Assembly (NCBI GenBank): GCA_964036045.1
Contig: OZ038384.1
Span: forward strand, 59,307,355-59,371,354
Origin: Eutreptiella sp. 'Long Island Sound 2002'
Lineage: Eukaryota; Euglenozoa; Euglenophyceae; Eutreptiales; Eutreptiaceae
DNA length: 64,000 nucleotides
Direction: 5' to 3'
Part shown: positions 45,802 through 57,719 of the stretch, piece by piece
How positions within the stretch are numbered: the stretch's first letter is position 1
Layout of the letters: each line of letters begins with the position of its first letter
Position numbers and translations under genes: made by a program
Notes under the pieces: model-generated
Databases searched by the model: none
What the model was told of the DNA's origin: nothing
What the model saw: the letters and a program-made list of their open reading frames with translations, nothing else

Positions 45802-46266
45802 TCACCCAAAAACCTGTCCTCGCCTCAATGCCTTCTTGTTCGGCAATGAGGTTGACTATGGCCAACACGTGGATTGCGAGTCCCTAACCCCAACTCAAGG
45901 GGCCACGCAACAAAACTAAGTTTTACCACGGACCTTGCATTCTCGAGGGTCCCCGAACAGGGGTTCAAAAAGGGCCCTCACCAGGCTACTGGAAAAAAGC
46001 CCCTCAGAGCGGGGGCGAAGATCAGAAGTGGCCAACAAGTGGCCCGAAAGTTCTAAAGCCTAGTTCTTTTGTTTTTGGAGGTCCTGAAACCTTGTAAAAA
46101 AATTTTTTTACTAGGTTCTAAAACCTAGTAAAAAATTTTTTTTACAATGTTCCCCATACCTAGTAAAAACTAATGAACCCTAGAAACTGTTACCTAGCAA
46201 AATTTTTTTTCAACTTTCAACTTTCAAAAACTTTTTACTAGGTTTTACTACAGACCCGTGTTCTTG

Positions 46267-47179
46267 TCACCAATGGGCAGTTAAAGGTAAAGGCCCTCAG
46301 TCTCACACGAAGGAGCAGAGGCTGTGTGGTGGTATTGGTTTGGATTGTGGAAATCACCTGCCCAGATGTTACCATGCGGGCGTCACCGTACAGCATGGCC
46401 TAGCCCAGACAAAGAAATCTGGAAGTGTGGAATCATCTCAGATCCTGAGAAGCTCCATGATGACAGTAGCTCAAAGCACATCCATCCACATGGACGAAAC
46501 AGCTGCTGTCAGGTCCAACCTGCACCTGCACCTCTGCCAAGACACCAAGCGGTTTTGGTCTGGCCCAGGGGATTTCAGTTGTTCGAACTACTGACGAGGA
46601 AAGACTCACCCCACCTGGAACCATCTCACACCTGGTTGGAGTTGCAACCTCACATGCTTATCGGACCTCGTGGGCAGACCACGTACAAACCGTCTGACAT
46701 GAGAACAATAGCAGCACACACCAGAATGTCTGCCCACAAGCGCCTGTGACAACAAGACCAGCGAGTAAGCCAAAGCGGCATCGCTCAGCATCCCCCAATC
46801 AGGGATCTCCCCAACATTGTGGAGGGATCTTGCAACAAGAATTAAACAGTTGCGTGATGCTAGAAACATCGACCTTTCTCGGGCTCTATGGTTCACTACT
46901 CCATCCTGTCTATGCCCATGTATCTCTGTGGCATGCTCCTGTGTGCACTGTCCTTGTGCCAGCGTGTGGCTGAAAATTGACCAATGCTAGGCCCATTGGA
47001 AGCGCACGTTCGAAACATTCGGCAGGGAACAGAAATTCACTAAAGAATGCCCACTGGGCCAAGAAACTGCGTTTTGGTATAGCAGGCAAGCGGTAGGCCG
47101 CCCAAAAAAGGGGCAATTGATTGGGGGGCTGAGCCAAAAGGCCGACAGAATCAAGCCTTTTCTCAGCAAACAGGGGGAG
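46267..47179. other. No supported gene
   Basis: A 141-codon plus-strand frame (46,324-46,749) overlaps others, with no motif. Confidence 0.4.
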
Positions 47180-47370
47180 AGAGGGATCAAATGCCGGAGG
47201 ACGCAGGCACTTTTTTGACAGGAACTACTTATGTCCTACCATTACCCCAGGAGAAGGAGATCCAGCTCAGGAGGCAGACACCCACTCACTGTGCGCCAGA
47301 GGACTGTGGGAATTGAATTCAGAATGCACCCGCAGCATATACCACTGAGCTAGCTCCATATCTGACATAC
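47180..47370 (-). repeat. tRNA-like head of a possible SINE
   Basis: On the minus strand, from about 47,363, the sequence reads gagctagctcagtggta, an intact RNA polymerase III A box, followed about 20 bases later by a B-box-like gaattcaattccc. The spacing is about 10 bases shorter than in a true tRNA, and no anticodon arm can be drawn. The sequence downstream is unrecognised, and no second copy is seen in the window. Confidence 0.4.
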
Positions 47371-48900
47371 AGCGACTGACAGGTAACTTAGCGTTCGGAC
47401 GCTTCTTCCACTGCAATTTCAGTAAACTTTGAGCTCCCAGTGTCTGCGCCGCTTGATGGCCCAATTTCCAAGCTGCACCGGTAAACTTATCTTCAGGCTC
47501 TGTCACAGGAGCTTCCTTTCCACAACCTCCTGCAAAACGACACTCCAACGAACCCCCCCTGCCGCCGCCGCCAAATCTCACTTGTGAACGGCTACGTGGA
47601 TATGCAGGCACACCTGCACGTGGAGATCCAGCCAAAGCTCTTGCAGCAGGCTTAACATATCTTTGTCATTGCTCCCGTTGCCACAGAACCTAAATGCACG
47701 TCGTGTAAGCTGCCTGTCCCATTGGTAAAAAAAATGCTTGCTCTTTACAGGGCTTCAGTGAAGCCATTGTGCAGTTTCAATGCAGGCCCGCACTTCTATC
47801 AACCCACCAGACTGTAAAGGGGACTGGAGGTTCATTGATTCAATGAGAGCTTGGGATTAAAAAAATTGCGTCAATGGGCCATTTCTGGCAATACTCTCAG
47901 GATCAGACAGGGGCCATGGGTGGGGTGGGGTGTGGGTGTGGGGGGGGGCGTGCTGCCATCAAGGCTGAGCAAGGGTTGGAGGGGGCAGGGATTGGACTTC
48001 CCTTACTTGTCACTGGCCTTTGAGAAAGAGGGCATGCGGTAACACAACCTTAGGTCCACCCAGCTCAATCCACATTTCTGTCCACAGGACTAGTGCATGA
48101 TGTCATTGTAGTGTAGCATCCCCAGCCCGACTAGCAAATCCATGGGCAACTGAAAGCCCAATATCTGTGTGTTTATTCTTCTTTTAACGAAATCGGTCAT
48201 CCGCTAGGACAGCCAGCCAGCAGATACCCACTTCCATTCTTCGGCCCTGATGAACTTGTTGGGGATGTAATGAACACCCCCAAAAGTGTGCACATCGTCC
48301 ATGGTCCAAAGGAGAGCAATACAATTGAGAAAAAAGACAAAGTAGAAAACTGTGCAGGAGAAGACCATGGTGGCACACCTTGGTACAATACACGACCCAC
48401 TTCCAGCTCACCACATACCATTTTCAACCCATGCACTATTTTACCTCCATTTCCCCCATTTCTACCATTTACCCTCCCTGTATTCCTCATTACTTTATCC
48501 TACCCCCCAAATCACCAGCCAAAAATGGTAGTTTTGGACCTTTCTCATTGACCCACCCCCGTTTTCCCACAAAAACTGAAAAAATTCTCATTGTTTGCCC
48601 CGGTTTCACCCATTTTCCCTACATTGGCAGGTAGCATTCCGGGAATGGGAGATTAGGGGCCCTGCAGAAACACTTGGCATCCAGGAAGAAAATTTCTCAA
48701 CCATGAAGCGAAAAAGATAATTCTTTTGTGGTGGGTTTTCTAGAGGTGCGCCTTCTGAGTCAGCATTCTGTCCTCCGAGGGCGAAATTTCTGTATTGTAA
48801 TTATCTTTTGCGAAATTCAATTTTCGTGTCATTCCATTGGCATCATCATCATATACATTGCTTCCTGATAACACCGCAAACGCCTAAACGCCACTTACAC
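47371..48900. other. No supported gene
   Basis: Short frames only. A G-rich stretch lies at 47,918-47,948. Confidence 0.45.
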
Positions 48901-49764
48901 ACCCAAACAACATGTCTGCAGGTTGGATACTTTGATCGGGTGCATTTTATTTCAGTGAATGGCCATCATTGTTTGCAGAACAAATCACCTATGTACATTT
49001 TGCCTGGGTCACGGCCATTGTCATTTGCTCTACATTACATACAGACAGGGCCTGAGGCAGCCAAAGCGGTGATTGCTGCAGCCCAAAAGTGAGCAAATTT
49101 CGCAGGAATTAATGGTATTTGATTGGTTAGTTCAAGACCCATCAGATTGGTAAGCACAGTCAGAGACCGTCGTCCTCCGAGGGCTGAGCCAAAGCCGGCC
49201 CATGTCCTTTCGTGCGCCTGTGCCATGGGTGGTGGGGTGGATCACAAGTGTGACCCAATCCACCCTGGACATAGGCGTTGTCATATCTTATGCCTACGCC
49301 AGGCCAAAAAAAAAGGATTCGAATCGCACCTGCATTTCACGCCATCACAAACGTCAGTTTCTAAAAGGAAAACATTTTGTGGGCATGATTGGAAGGCAAA
49401 TCAAATGCAAATGGGGTATCACCAATCGAAATCCTCTGCCCAAACTCCGACTGGACAATACCACTCCATCGCCCCTGGACAAAAGAAGATCTGGACGTGT
49501 GGCACTCATTTCTCCTCTGAATAATCTAATTGGCATCTCTCAAGGCGAGAGCGCACGTGCTGATAATTGCAGTGGTATGCGGACATTGCTACAGATGGCA
49601 AAAAAAGTGGCAGTATGGCAGTAGTGCCGGTGGCATCAGGAGGACGACCTGAAAAGAGATCCCAATGTCAGGTTGGCCATCAATTCATCAAAAGCCAGCT
49701 TGCAGAACGTGCCAAAATTCTCTGATCCTCCCCATCGCGCTGCAGCAGAGGCAATGACCATGTG
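48901..49764 (+). pseudogene. Hypothetical protein with one frame change
   Basis: One frame is open until TGA at 49,090-49,092 (includes ALHYIQTGPEAAKAVIAAAQ). Dropping one A in the AAAA run just before it moves into a second frame that continues to TGA at 49,762-49,764, crossing a TAA near 49,153 and a TAG at 49,622. The stop-free middle (49,202-49,621) is basic, with PKKKDSNR and DKRRSGR segments. The peptide after the TAG also looks ordinary (HQEDDLKRDPNVRLAINSS). No family recognised. The frame change points to decay. Confidence 0.3.
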
Positions 49765-49794
49765 ACGCCGCACACATGGACCTCAGGTGAGATA

Positions 49795-50690
49795 GAGTGC
49801 GCACATATCTCTTGGGGACATTCGGTTTATGCCAAGGCGGAGGGTTTTGGCACTTTTCCTCGGGTTTCTGAACTTTTGGTCCGATGCGCCAAAATTTCGA
49901 TCCCTTGGTGGGGTATGTGCATACTTTTTGAAGTCTGCAAGAAAGGGCCGAAAGGGCCGTTTCAGAGAGGTATGGGTCATGGGGGGGGTAGGTACCACAT
50001 TGTTGAGTACCGGAGCTGAACTTTTGGACGTTTCACGGTGCAGGGCTTTCAGGTTTGGCACTATGTACAGGGTTTTCATGGTGCATGACCCGGTGCTCCT
50101 ACAAATTGTTTCGATGCCAAAAAAAGGAGTATGGAAATGTGCGTATTTCAATGTGCTAAATTCAAAAATGCAAGAGTTTGGGCTCAACGAGACGGTATGT
50201 TTGAGAATTTCCCTGTTTAGTGGCCCAAGGTCCACACTACTGAGATCCATCGCAGACACAGAGTAACATGTGACATTTTTGACATAAATTGGTAAATTCT
50301 TCAATATATCGTCTTGTTGAGCCCAAACTCTTGCATATTTGAATTCAGCACATAAAAATGCACAAATTTCCATCCCCCCCTTTTTGGCATCGAAACGATA
50401 TGTTGGAGCACCGGGCCGAGCACCGTGAAAACATTGCACGTTGTTGTTGACAAAAAGGGGCAGCAAGCAACACAGGCACCGTCCAAAACGGACGAAAATC
50501 TCAAACAAATCGTCAGTACGGCATGGAGAGCTGCGGTGTTCCAAATAGCCCTTTTCAAGGGCTTTCCGAATATACCCCCACCCCACCCCACCGGGACACT
50601 CAGTGGGCACAAATGAGGTAACCATGGCACCGAATCTTGAAAACCCTCCGTGTTGGCATAAATGTCAACATCCCCGAGAGAGACATAGAG
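49795..50690. repeat. Long inverted duplication with short spacer
   Basis: 49,795-50,212 and the complement of 50,290-50,690 align along their length. Clear blocks are tttatgccaa..cggagggtttt, gtttcgatgccaaaaa.g and caagagtttgggctcaac. A central spacer of about 80 bp is left. Both arms translate inward to a related peptide (SMPKKG.WK...F.VLNS.MQEFGLN.T), so each arm derives from the same coding-like sequence in convergent orientation. The arms are diverged, not a fresh palindrome. The 280-codon minus frame (49,783-50,625) spans both arms and is partly an artefact of this structure. Confidence 0.8.
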
Positions 50691-50874
50691 CACAAATGGC
50701 GCCTCTGCTTGACACACAGTACCCAAAGCACGTGCTGTCTTTGAGTTGTATTCCCTTCGATGCTTACCTTCCCAGGGGAACGAGGCCATACAGGTACACA
50801 CATCCGCCGGTTTGCCCCAGTCATTACATTTCGGTTTGCTGTTGCAGGGAAGGGGGGCGCTAAAGGCGCTCTGA

Positions 50875-51873
50875 CGGGCCAATTTGTAACGTGTTGCTGT
50901 TCCGAGCTTTCAGATCAAGCAAGTTTCCTTCGATGTTGATGTGATGTCCTTTTCTTTGCTTTCATTCCTTCACAGCCTTTCAGTCTTCTTCAGCCTTCAA
51001 TTTAATTGTTCAGGCACCACACTCGCATGTATGTCAGTGACGCACCCTCAGCAGTGCACGGTTGCTCGCCAAACACACACCCAGGCAACCCATGCCTCTG
51101 AGCTACGCACTGGGGCGGTACGAATCCTGCACAAAGGAGATGGGCTTAGCTTAGTTGGGCGTAGCACAATACCTGCCAATCCAGCAACAGACTCAAACAG
51201 CTGTGGTTGCAACTCAAGTCTGCAGTTAATCAGCAGAAAAGCCATCAGACGACAAGCCATCAGGGCATACTCTTTGTTGCGGTCAGCAGCAGACTGGCAT
51301 ATCAACATCTGTGGGAAAGATTGGTTGACTGAGGTGGAGGCTGCTGTAAACAAAATGGGCATGCAGGTGGAATGCATGGGACTAAAGAAAAGCGAGACCA
51401 CAGATGTCATGGATCCCAGGAACGGTGGCCAAATAGGGTGCTTAAATTGTAAGACATCGGGGCATTTTGCACGGGGACTACACCTGCCTGGGCGATCCGT
51501 CGGGACAAAGCACAACCATAATGGGGACAGTTCACAAGGGATGGGTGGGGGGTTTGGTTAAGACGATTGTATGTGGGGCAGGGGGTTCGAGAAGTACTCT
51601 CCCCTCCCTTTCGCAAGCTACGGCTTGTCCAAGCCGCATGGAGTGCGGTTTCACTATTTTCTAGAAGCAGTAAATAAGCCGTTCCTGTCATTACTTGAGG
51701 TGCTGGTACACATGGCGTTTCCTTTCCAGTTGGGCATTGATTTGTGTTCAGCCAATATGGGGCATAGCTTTTTTTTTCACATGCTCATATGTGATGCTAC
51801 CCGATGCTCATTGCAGCAAACAACGTCTTGGATCAAACCTGGAAGGTGTTTGTTGTATCCGCTTGATGAGTGA
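50875..51873 (+). pseudogene. Possible retroelement Gag-like protein with degenerate zinc knuckle
   Basis: The frame lies between TGA codons near 50,872 and at 51,871-51,873, with TAA near 50,887 and at 51,559. An ATG at 50,944 starts a 205-codon uninterrupted stretch. Near 51,438-51,480 it reads CLNCKTSGHFARGL, which matches the CX2CX4HX4C zinc knuckle of Gag and nucleic-acid-binding proteins except that the last Cys is Leu. The preceding region is helical and charged. No protease or RT follows. It may be a lone Gag fragment or an unrelated protein with a chance motif. Confidence 0.35.
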
Positions 51874-52058
51874 GGAAGTTGAAGGTGGTGGTGTTGGGCT
51901 GTCACCGGCAAATTGGTTTCCACAGGGACAAGCGGGCAAAGTGGTGTACCATGACAGCTGCTGAGACGGAACAGGTGCAGTTTGCTACACAGTCACCGGC
52001 ATGACCTGCATCTCCATCAGCTTCAACATCTACAACATGCTGTACTTTCCAGGCCACC

Positions 52059-52123
52059 ATACCCCATGCGTTAATTGTCCGAGGGTTTTGGGGTGGTGTC
52101 CAGACAATTAACGCATGGGGTAT
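52059..52123. repeat. Perfect 21-bp stem hairpin
   Basis: 52,059-52,079 and 52,103-52,123 are perfect reverse complements, separated by a 23-base loop rich in G and T. The stem core is ccccatgcgttaattg. A minus-strand frame crosses it, so it is either a structured RNA/DNA element or a small fold-back inside a gene fragment. Confidence 0.9.
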
Positions 52124-54165
52124 CAAAGCCTTTGCTACTGCTACTGTACTGCTGCACCTCAGCCCCAAGCTATGGCGAACAAAGTACCTGCCAGTTTGGT
52201 TTGGCCTATTTTTGGAAAAAAGCATGTCTCAAACCTACTTCGTGTGCCGCAAGCGCTGCTAGTCTCACTTCAAAAGCCATACTAGTGTTTTGAGGCACCT
52301 ATGCACCAATACTGTGTGTAAAATGGGGTTGTCCAAAGTCTAGACTTGGGGCACAGTCAGTAATTTGGGTCACTTGTCAGATTTATTGGCATCTGGTTGC
52401 GCGCACCGCCTTTTTTCTGTATTCCGTCCTTTGGAACAGTGCTCAGTGGCTTTCCTACAGGGCCATCTTATGCACTGGACTCTCGGCTGTTGTTACGCCC
52501 GGGTGTTGGCTGGGGCTTCAGGCGTTCCTTGTCGCTGGCCTGAACACTCGAAGTCGGCTATCCCCAAAGCAACTTGGGTGACCACAGTGTTGGCATTACC
52601 TTGGTCTGGGAAGCTTCTCCCCTCTGCAGTCCTCCCACAGCATATCGCTCGTCTTCTATTGGCGTCATCCCATCTTCATCTGTTTGCCCAGAGCACTGGG
52701 AACTGTGTTCTGTTGGCATTGGGCCAAGGGCCCAACCCCTCTGCCGCAGTGGGCCTGCGACGCTTGTTGCACGCCAGGAGGGAATGGAAGGATGGCAGCA
52801 GCATGCCTGACCACGCGGGAACAGAATACTGTCGATTTCATTCCTCCTCGACCTCCTGGCTCTGTCGTTGCTTTGCCTCAGGCAGCGGCTGTCCATGTTT
52901 CGACCGTTTGATAGGTTGGGGCTGAGGACACTCACCTGGTGACCAGGTGGTGTCGGGTTGGGCGGAGGACCATCACCTCGTGAATTGGTTTTAGGGACTT
53001 TCTTCTCACCCTTCCTTGGGCACCAGCTTTCCTTTTCCTTCTCTCATTGGTAGCCCTGCACTTGCGCAAGCAGCAGCAAAGGCACTGAAAGCAGCGTAGA
53101 CCGCACCTCAGGCAGGGACTCGGCCCTCAACAGGACTTGTTTCGGGTTGCTGATGGCAGAAATGGGACCAAGAGGGTAATGGCCAGTGCATGTCGTCATA
53201 AATCGACCCCCTGTCAGTGTGCAAAGCCCAAACTTGCTCAGCTAGTCATTATCAGGCGCTGCAAACCACAGAATATCCACTGATGGATACCTGCTGCCCG
53301 TCACCCCATATCTGTTTGACAGATTTTCACCCGGTGACCAGACCGCCATGCGACTTTTGCTGCTATGTTGTCTGTCCTCCTAAAACAGCCAGGAGCCAAA
53401 AAGGCCCAAAACAAGGGGTTCAGTTCCTCTGATGTGAGAGCCACGCAGGCGGTAAAAGTCAGGGAAGAGGGTCAACAGGGGCAGATATGGGTGAAGGAGG
53501 CAACCTGAATAGACTGCACCATGGTGACCAAGACTTCAGTCCATGGGGTAGCATGCTGTGGGACAAGCATATAGGAGGAGTTATGCACACAAGTGCACAG
53601 CGATGCGTGACGGTGTTGAACACAATCTGTTCTTACGCAGGGTGCCTGCACTGCGGCGCCCTTCACACAAATTGCAAAGCACAGCACAAGATGGGCTGAG
53701 TGAAAGTCCTCGTCAATTGGTCATCAAAAAAGACAGAGCATGTTCAATGCCAATGGGCTCCCTTTGCATAGACAGGCGCATCCATCAAATACGGTAACAC
53801 GTGCAAAGTATCTGCAGAGAATCAATCAGAAACCCGCCACAAAGTGCCAAGCAAGATCATGCAAAAGAGAAATACAACGGCCAGTTTGTGGTACAAACGA
53901 GCACTTTCGACGCTGACCTGCAATTCTCCATTTGTGCGCACATCTAGCCCATCCAGTGTATCCCTACTGGAGGCATTCGAGTAAGGAGGGCTGTCAACTG
54001 CGGCTGCTGCTTTTGGAGTCAACGTGCTGCAAATCATACATACACAATGAAGCTGAAGTAAGTGACAGGGCAAGTTCATGCACATGTCATGCATGCTGGA
54101 CCTCTATGCATAGAAGATGGTAGAGAGGGAAAACAGCGGCGTGACAATGTTGACAAACACACGGG
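52124..54165. other. No supported gene
   Basis: Frames of 186 codons (52,365-52,925, plus) and 125 codons (52,558-52,935, minus) overlap. I cannot choose between them. A short perfect palindrome, cacctggt-g-accaggtg, lies at about 52,935-52,951. Confidence 0.45.

Positions 54166-54203
<38 letters not shown>
54166..54203. repeat. (GA)n microsatellite
   Basis: Uninterrupted ga repeats, about 17 units. The Arg-Glu and Ser-Leu peptides across it are artefacts. Confidence 0.95.
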
Positions 54204-54208
<5 letters not shown>

Positions 54209-55631
54209 ACAGAAACAGGCGCATGTACACAAACACGGGCACAATGAGAACCACAACAAATGCAAACAAATGGTTGAAGGGAGCTCCTCAGCTGGTGCAG
54301 AGCAGCCCAAGAAATCGTTTGTTTTATGGTGGAGCTCATAAAGCATTCAAGTGTGCCGGCTATGTGCCGGTAAATGCAAACCAGGGTGGTTCTCAACAAA
54401 AAAACAAAAGTATTCCGTTATGCCTGAACTAAAGACAGGTCCCCTAAAAAGAGGCTATTGTACCCCTCTGAGGGGCCTCACTACCCAATAAAGGCCCGTG
54501 GGAGGGAGCCTGCCCACCAAAAGGTTCTACCCGTAGGCTTTGTTGTTGTTGGGCTGGTTGGTTGGCAGTGTTTCTAGTCACCTTTGCAGAGTGATTGTGG
54601 GACCCCACCCCCGGTCTTTGTTGTTGCTGTTCCATTTAACTGTTTCCAAATGCTTATAACAACGCACTCCCTCCTCCAAACCCCTCCGCAAGCAAGTCAA
54701 GTAGTACCACACCGAACGTACTCGACTTCTTCACTTGTTTTCCTCCGTCTGTTTCGTGTGGTCCTTAACCTCCGTCAGTATTGAACAAGGGGTGCATGCA
54801 CCCCTGTGCTTTCCTACCTCTAATGTCCAATGATTTACCCCATTTCCCTAATCATAATTCGACATCTCAAAAATCTTTATCAAACCCTATGATCTCTCCT
54901 TCACATTCCCTTTAGATCAATCGCAAATACCCGGGCTGGTGATGAGATGTTGGCCAATGGTGGGGCCCGGCGCCGGGTAGCTTGCTTCTCACTGGCGACC
55001 ATACTGAACAAAATAAGAATCGATCAGACAGCATTTTCGAATAATGTAACGTAAATCCGGATCTTGGTCTGCGATATGCCCGGCGTTAGCAGCATTGACG
55101 CAGACCTGGGTAAGTCTCCCCTCCCTGGAGCCTGGCCACCCAAACTGGTTTGGATCGTGTACCCCCCCCCCCCCCGCACACTCTCTCTCACCCCCTGCCA
55201 TGCTAATGTTTTGCACATAGATCATGGCCCAGGGATGCATTCTACAGAGTTAAGGATCATGGAGCAAGTGGTTGTCCCCATGCCCCAATCCTTTGGCTTG
55301 AGCAACCCAATACCATACAAAAGCTGGGGTTTGTGGTCTGGGGTCAAATCATTATCATTCTATGCACAAAACGGAAAATACAGTGCAAAAAAAAAAAACG
55401 GCATAAATGCATCAAAAACGGTGTAAATACAAAGAAAGGGAGGCCCCTTTTCGACGGCAGGGAGGGCCACTTCTCCACTTAAAGGTGCGCGTGTTGGCAC
55501 CTCATCCCGTCCCTTCATGGCAGTCACGGTACTACGCGGGGTTGCAGATTCTCCCACACACAGGCGGCACTCGCCGGGGGTGGTGGATGACATAATGTGT
55601 TGATACTAATTGAGCCTAATCAAGACTTATG
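54204..55631. other. No supported gene; C tract
   Basis: A C tract of about 15 bases starts near 55,161. Short frames only. Confidence 0.45.
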
Positions 55632-55657
55632 ACTAGGACCGACCTGGGTCCTAGTCT
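55632..55657. repeat. Short perfect hairpin
   Basis: gactaggacc and its complement ggtcctagtc are separated by 6 bases. There is no T run behind it, so I do not call it a terminator. Confidence 0.7.
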
Positions 55658-56219
55658 TGCTTAACGCATTGGAAATCACCGTGGAAGAAAGACCACTTGC
55701 TTTGGAGATGTTCCTCCACGGCTAGGACGATCGTCCTAAAACATGGCTCAAAAACGCCTTGTTTTCACCTCAAAATAGACCACCGTGTGGCACCACGGAA
55801 TGGCACACGCCTTATTGAACACCGATTTGCATTCCTTGTGGGGAAGAGGGGCACACATGCAATAGATGAAAGCGCAAGCAAATTGGTGCATGCTATGCAG
55901 TTTGGGTGCGGTTTTATGTGCATGGTAGTGAAATGCACAGTCATTGGAAGTTTGAGACTTTGGTGTTTAGAGTTGGATTGTGGTGAAGTGGAAAGGCACA
56001 CTGAATATAGTGGACACGAAACATTTGGAGACTGACAAACATTGGTTAATGGGATCCCGTTGAAGCGAAAGCGAAATACTAGAATGTTGATCAACAAAAA
56101 GGGCAAAACAAGAGACGCGCAACCCTGACTACCACATTGTGCCATGCCAAAGAGGCAATACCATTTGTGTAATCCGCAGGTGACTATTTCCAGCCCAACC
56201 CTAGCGTGAAAAAAATGAA
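55658..56219. other. No supported gene
   Basis: A 112-codon plus-strand frame (55,697-56,035) and a 174-codon minus-strand frame overlap, with no motif. Confidence 0.4.
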
Positions 56220-57235
56220 ACTTTTGGTTGTGTCTTGACCCACTTTTGAGCCACTTGTGCTCCCCAAATGGCCCATTTTCAAGGCTCATTCAGACCAGAG
56301 AGGGGCCCAAATTGTTCTCAAAATAGGCTCATTTCACTTGTTTGCGTCCAAGATTATTTTTGGATAAACACATTTTTGACCTGTTTTTGACCCATTTTTG
56401 GTCCAAAACAGCCCATTTTCAAGGCATTTTGTGACTTTGGAGGGGCCAAAATGGTTTATTATGGGCTCAAAGTGGGCACATTTCACTTGTTGGGGCACCC
56501 CAAATGCTCCGGAATCATGTTCGTAAAAATGCATTTTTGACCCACTTTTGGTCCCAAGGCAACCCATTTTGAACGCTTGTTTGGATTTTCGGAGGGCGAA
56601 AACGGGCCACCATAGGCTCAAGATGTGCCAAAAACACTTGTTTCGGCACCACAAGAAGTGGGTGGTTGTGGGTGGACTAGGTGCCCTCAAAAGGGCACTT
56701 TGAGCCACCTAGCCCAAGATATGGCCTGCTCTTGGTTTGAAGCTAACAGCGGCCAATGTGCACAAATTCTGGGGCGTTTGGGTGCCATTTGGGGGTGTTT
56801 CTCGCACATATCGAGGAGTCACAGGGCCCTAGAGGGCTCTTTGACACGGGTAAGCCAAGCTACAAGTGGAGTGTAGCCACCATCTCCCTTTGTTTGGCCG
56901 TTTTCACCAAATCCTAGGGCGGTTTTGGGCATAATTGGCAATTGTTGGCGGTCTTCGACAGAATTTGAAACGGAGGTCCCTCACTTGCAACATGCGTTCC
57001 CGGCCGCAACTGTTGAAAATTTGCCTCATACTTTGTGTGATTGTTCTTCACACGCATGGGTATCGTCGACCAAAAGTTCAGCTGAATCTGAAGCACAGTA
57101 GTTGAGCCGTGATCTTTGCCCATTTCGTGCTTGCTGTGCTTGTTTGCTGTTTGCTACTTGCTAAACGTGAGTGGTCCGCCCAAGACCCTAAAGAGGGTTA
57201 TAAAACCAAGACTAGTTCCACCAGCTTGGCGAACC
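56220..57235 (-). mobile_element. 1-kb dispersed element, copy 2
   Basis: Reverse-complement counterpart of 21,353-22,345. Both begin with agctggtggaac.agtcttgg and ttttataaccct, share an MGK...(T/S)(T/V)VL.I.L.FW..IPM.VK.NHTK peptide frame, and end in repeats of ccttgaaaatggg and tcaaaaa. Upstream of its start, copy 2 also has ttagggtaggtt and a G tract, matching the TTAGGG part next to copy 1. The 13-bp inverted end of copy 1 is not found here, so this copy may be 3'-truncated. Confidence 0.65.
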
Positions 57236-57719
57236 TACCCTAAGCCCCTCCATTCGACCCCCCCCCCCCTTTGTGCTCCTCGATTTTCAGTTTTCCCCCT
57301 CCTCCCTGCCCCATGTGGAATCCCCCCACAAGCAAAATGCGGGGGACTCCAGTAGGGCGGGTTCCCTGTTGGTTTGGCTTGTAACCGATGTCAATGTCCC
57401 TCTTCCACGTCTTTGCTTGGCTCCCTTGTATGCCGCGTCCTTCATTGCATGTGGCCAAGTGAGAGAAAGATGTTTGTGGTTTCGTAGCCCGTACAACCAC
57501 TGAACCGGAGAATCTCTGTCTGCCCACGGCAAGTGGCACAAGAACCGTTTTCCTTGAACGGGAATTTAACCCTTTTCCCGGCGTCCAACCGGTCACCAAA
57601 TTTCGCCACTCGTTCCTTCGCACGGCACCATGATGGGATTGGTCACGTACGTAAGGCGCTGGAGCGACATGGGCCCTCTTGTATTGCTGGGGGGGGGGGG
57701 GCGTGCAAGAAAGTTGGGT
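57236..57719 (-). other. Frame continuing from the Ty3/gypsy relic
   Basis: The chromodomain frame continues past a TAG at 57,795 through a Lys/Gln-rich stretch and a C/G tract near 57,690 to about 57,240. No motif recognised. It may include the 3' end or LTR of the element, but no LTR pair was found. Confidence 0.3.

Larger units (their letters stand above)
44655..46256. mobile_element. 1.6-kb inverted-end element with 10-bp flanking repeat
   Basis: Both sides carry CGTGTTCTTG (44,645-44,654 and 46,257-46,266), consistent with a target-site duplication. Just inside, the ends read gggcatttggtaaaacctag on the left and, complemented on the right, gggtctgtagtaaaacctag. A longer match, gtagtaaaacctagtaaaa, lies at 44,683-44,701 and inverted at 46,233-46,251. 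Both ends are rich in actaggt words and A/T runs. A 10-bp duplication fits Mutator-like elements (usually 8-11 bp), but no transposase was recognised. Inside lie the family K frame, an (AT)n tract and an aacaaaatgaggctcaagaa motif shared with 3.6 kb. Confidence 0.6.

Noticed and set aside
49783-50625. 280-codon minus-strand frame as a single gene
   Set aside because: It reads sense through one arm and antisense through the other arm of an inverted duplication, so it cannot be one natural protein.
51100-51165. tRNA gene
   Set aside because: An A-box-like ttagcttagttgg and a nearby gtacgaatcc occur in the wrong order, and no cloverleaf can be drawn.
54076-54399. Frames with Ser-Leu or Arg-Glu repeats
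   Set aside because: Translation of the GA microsatellite.
55632-55657. Transcription terminator
   Set aside because: The hairpin has no T run and the sequence is not bacterial.
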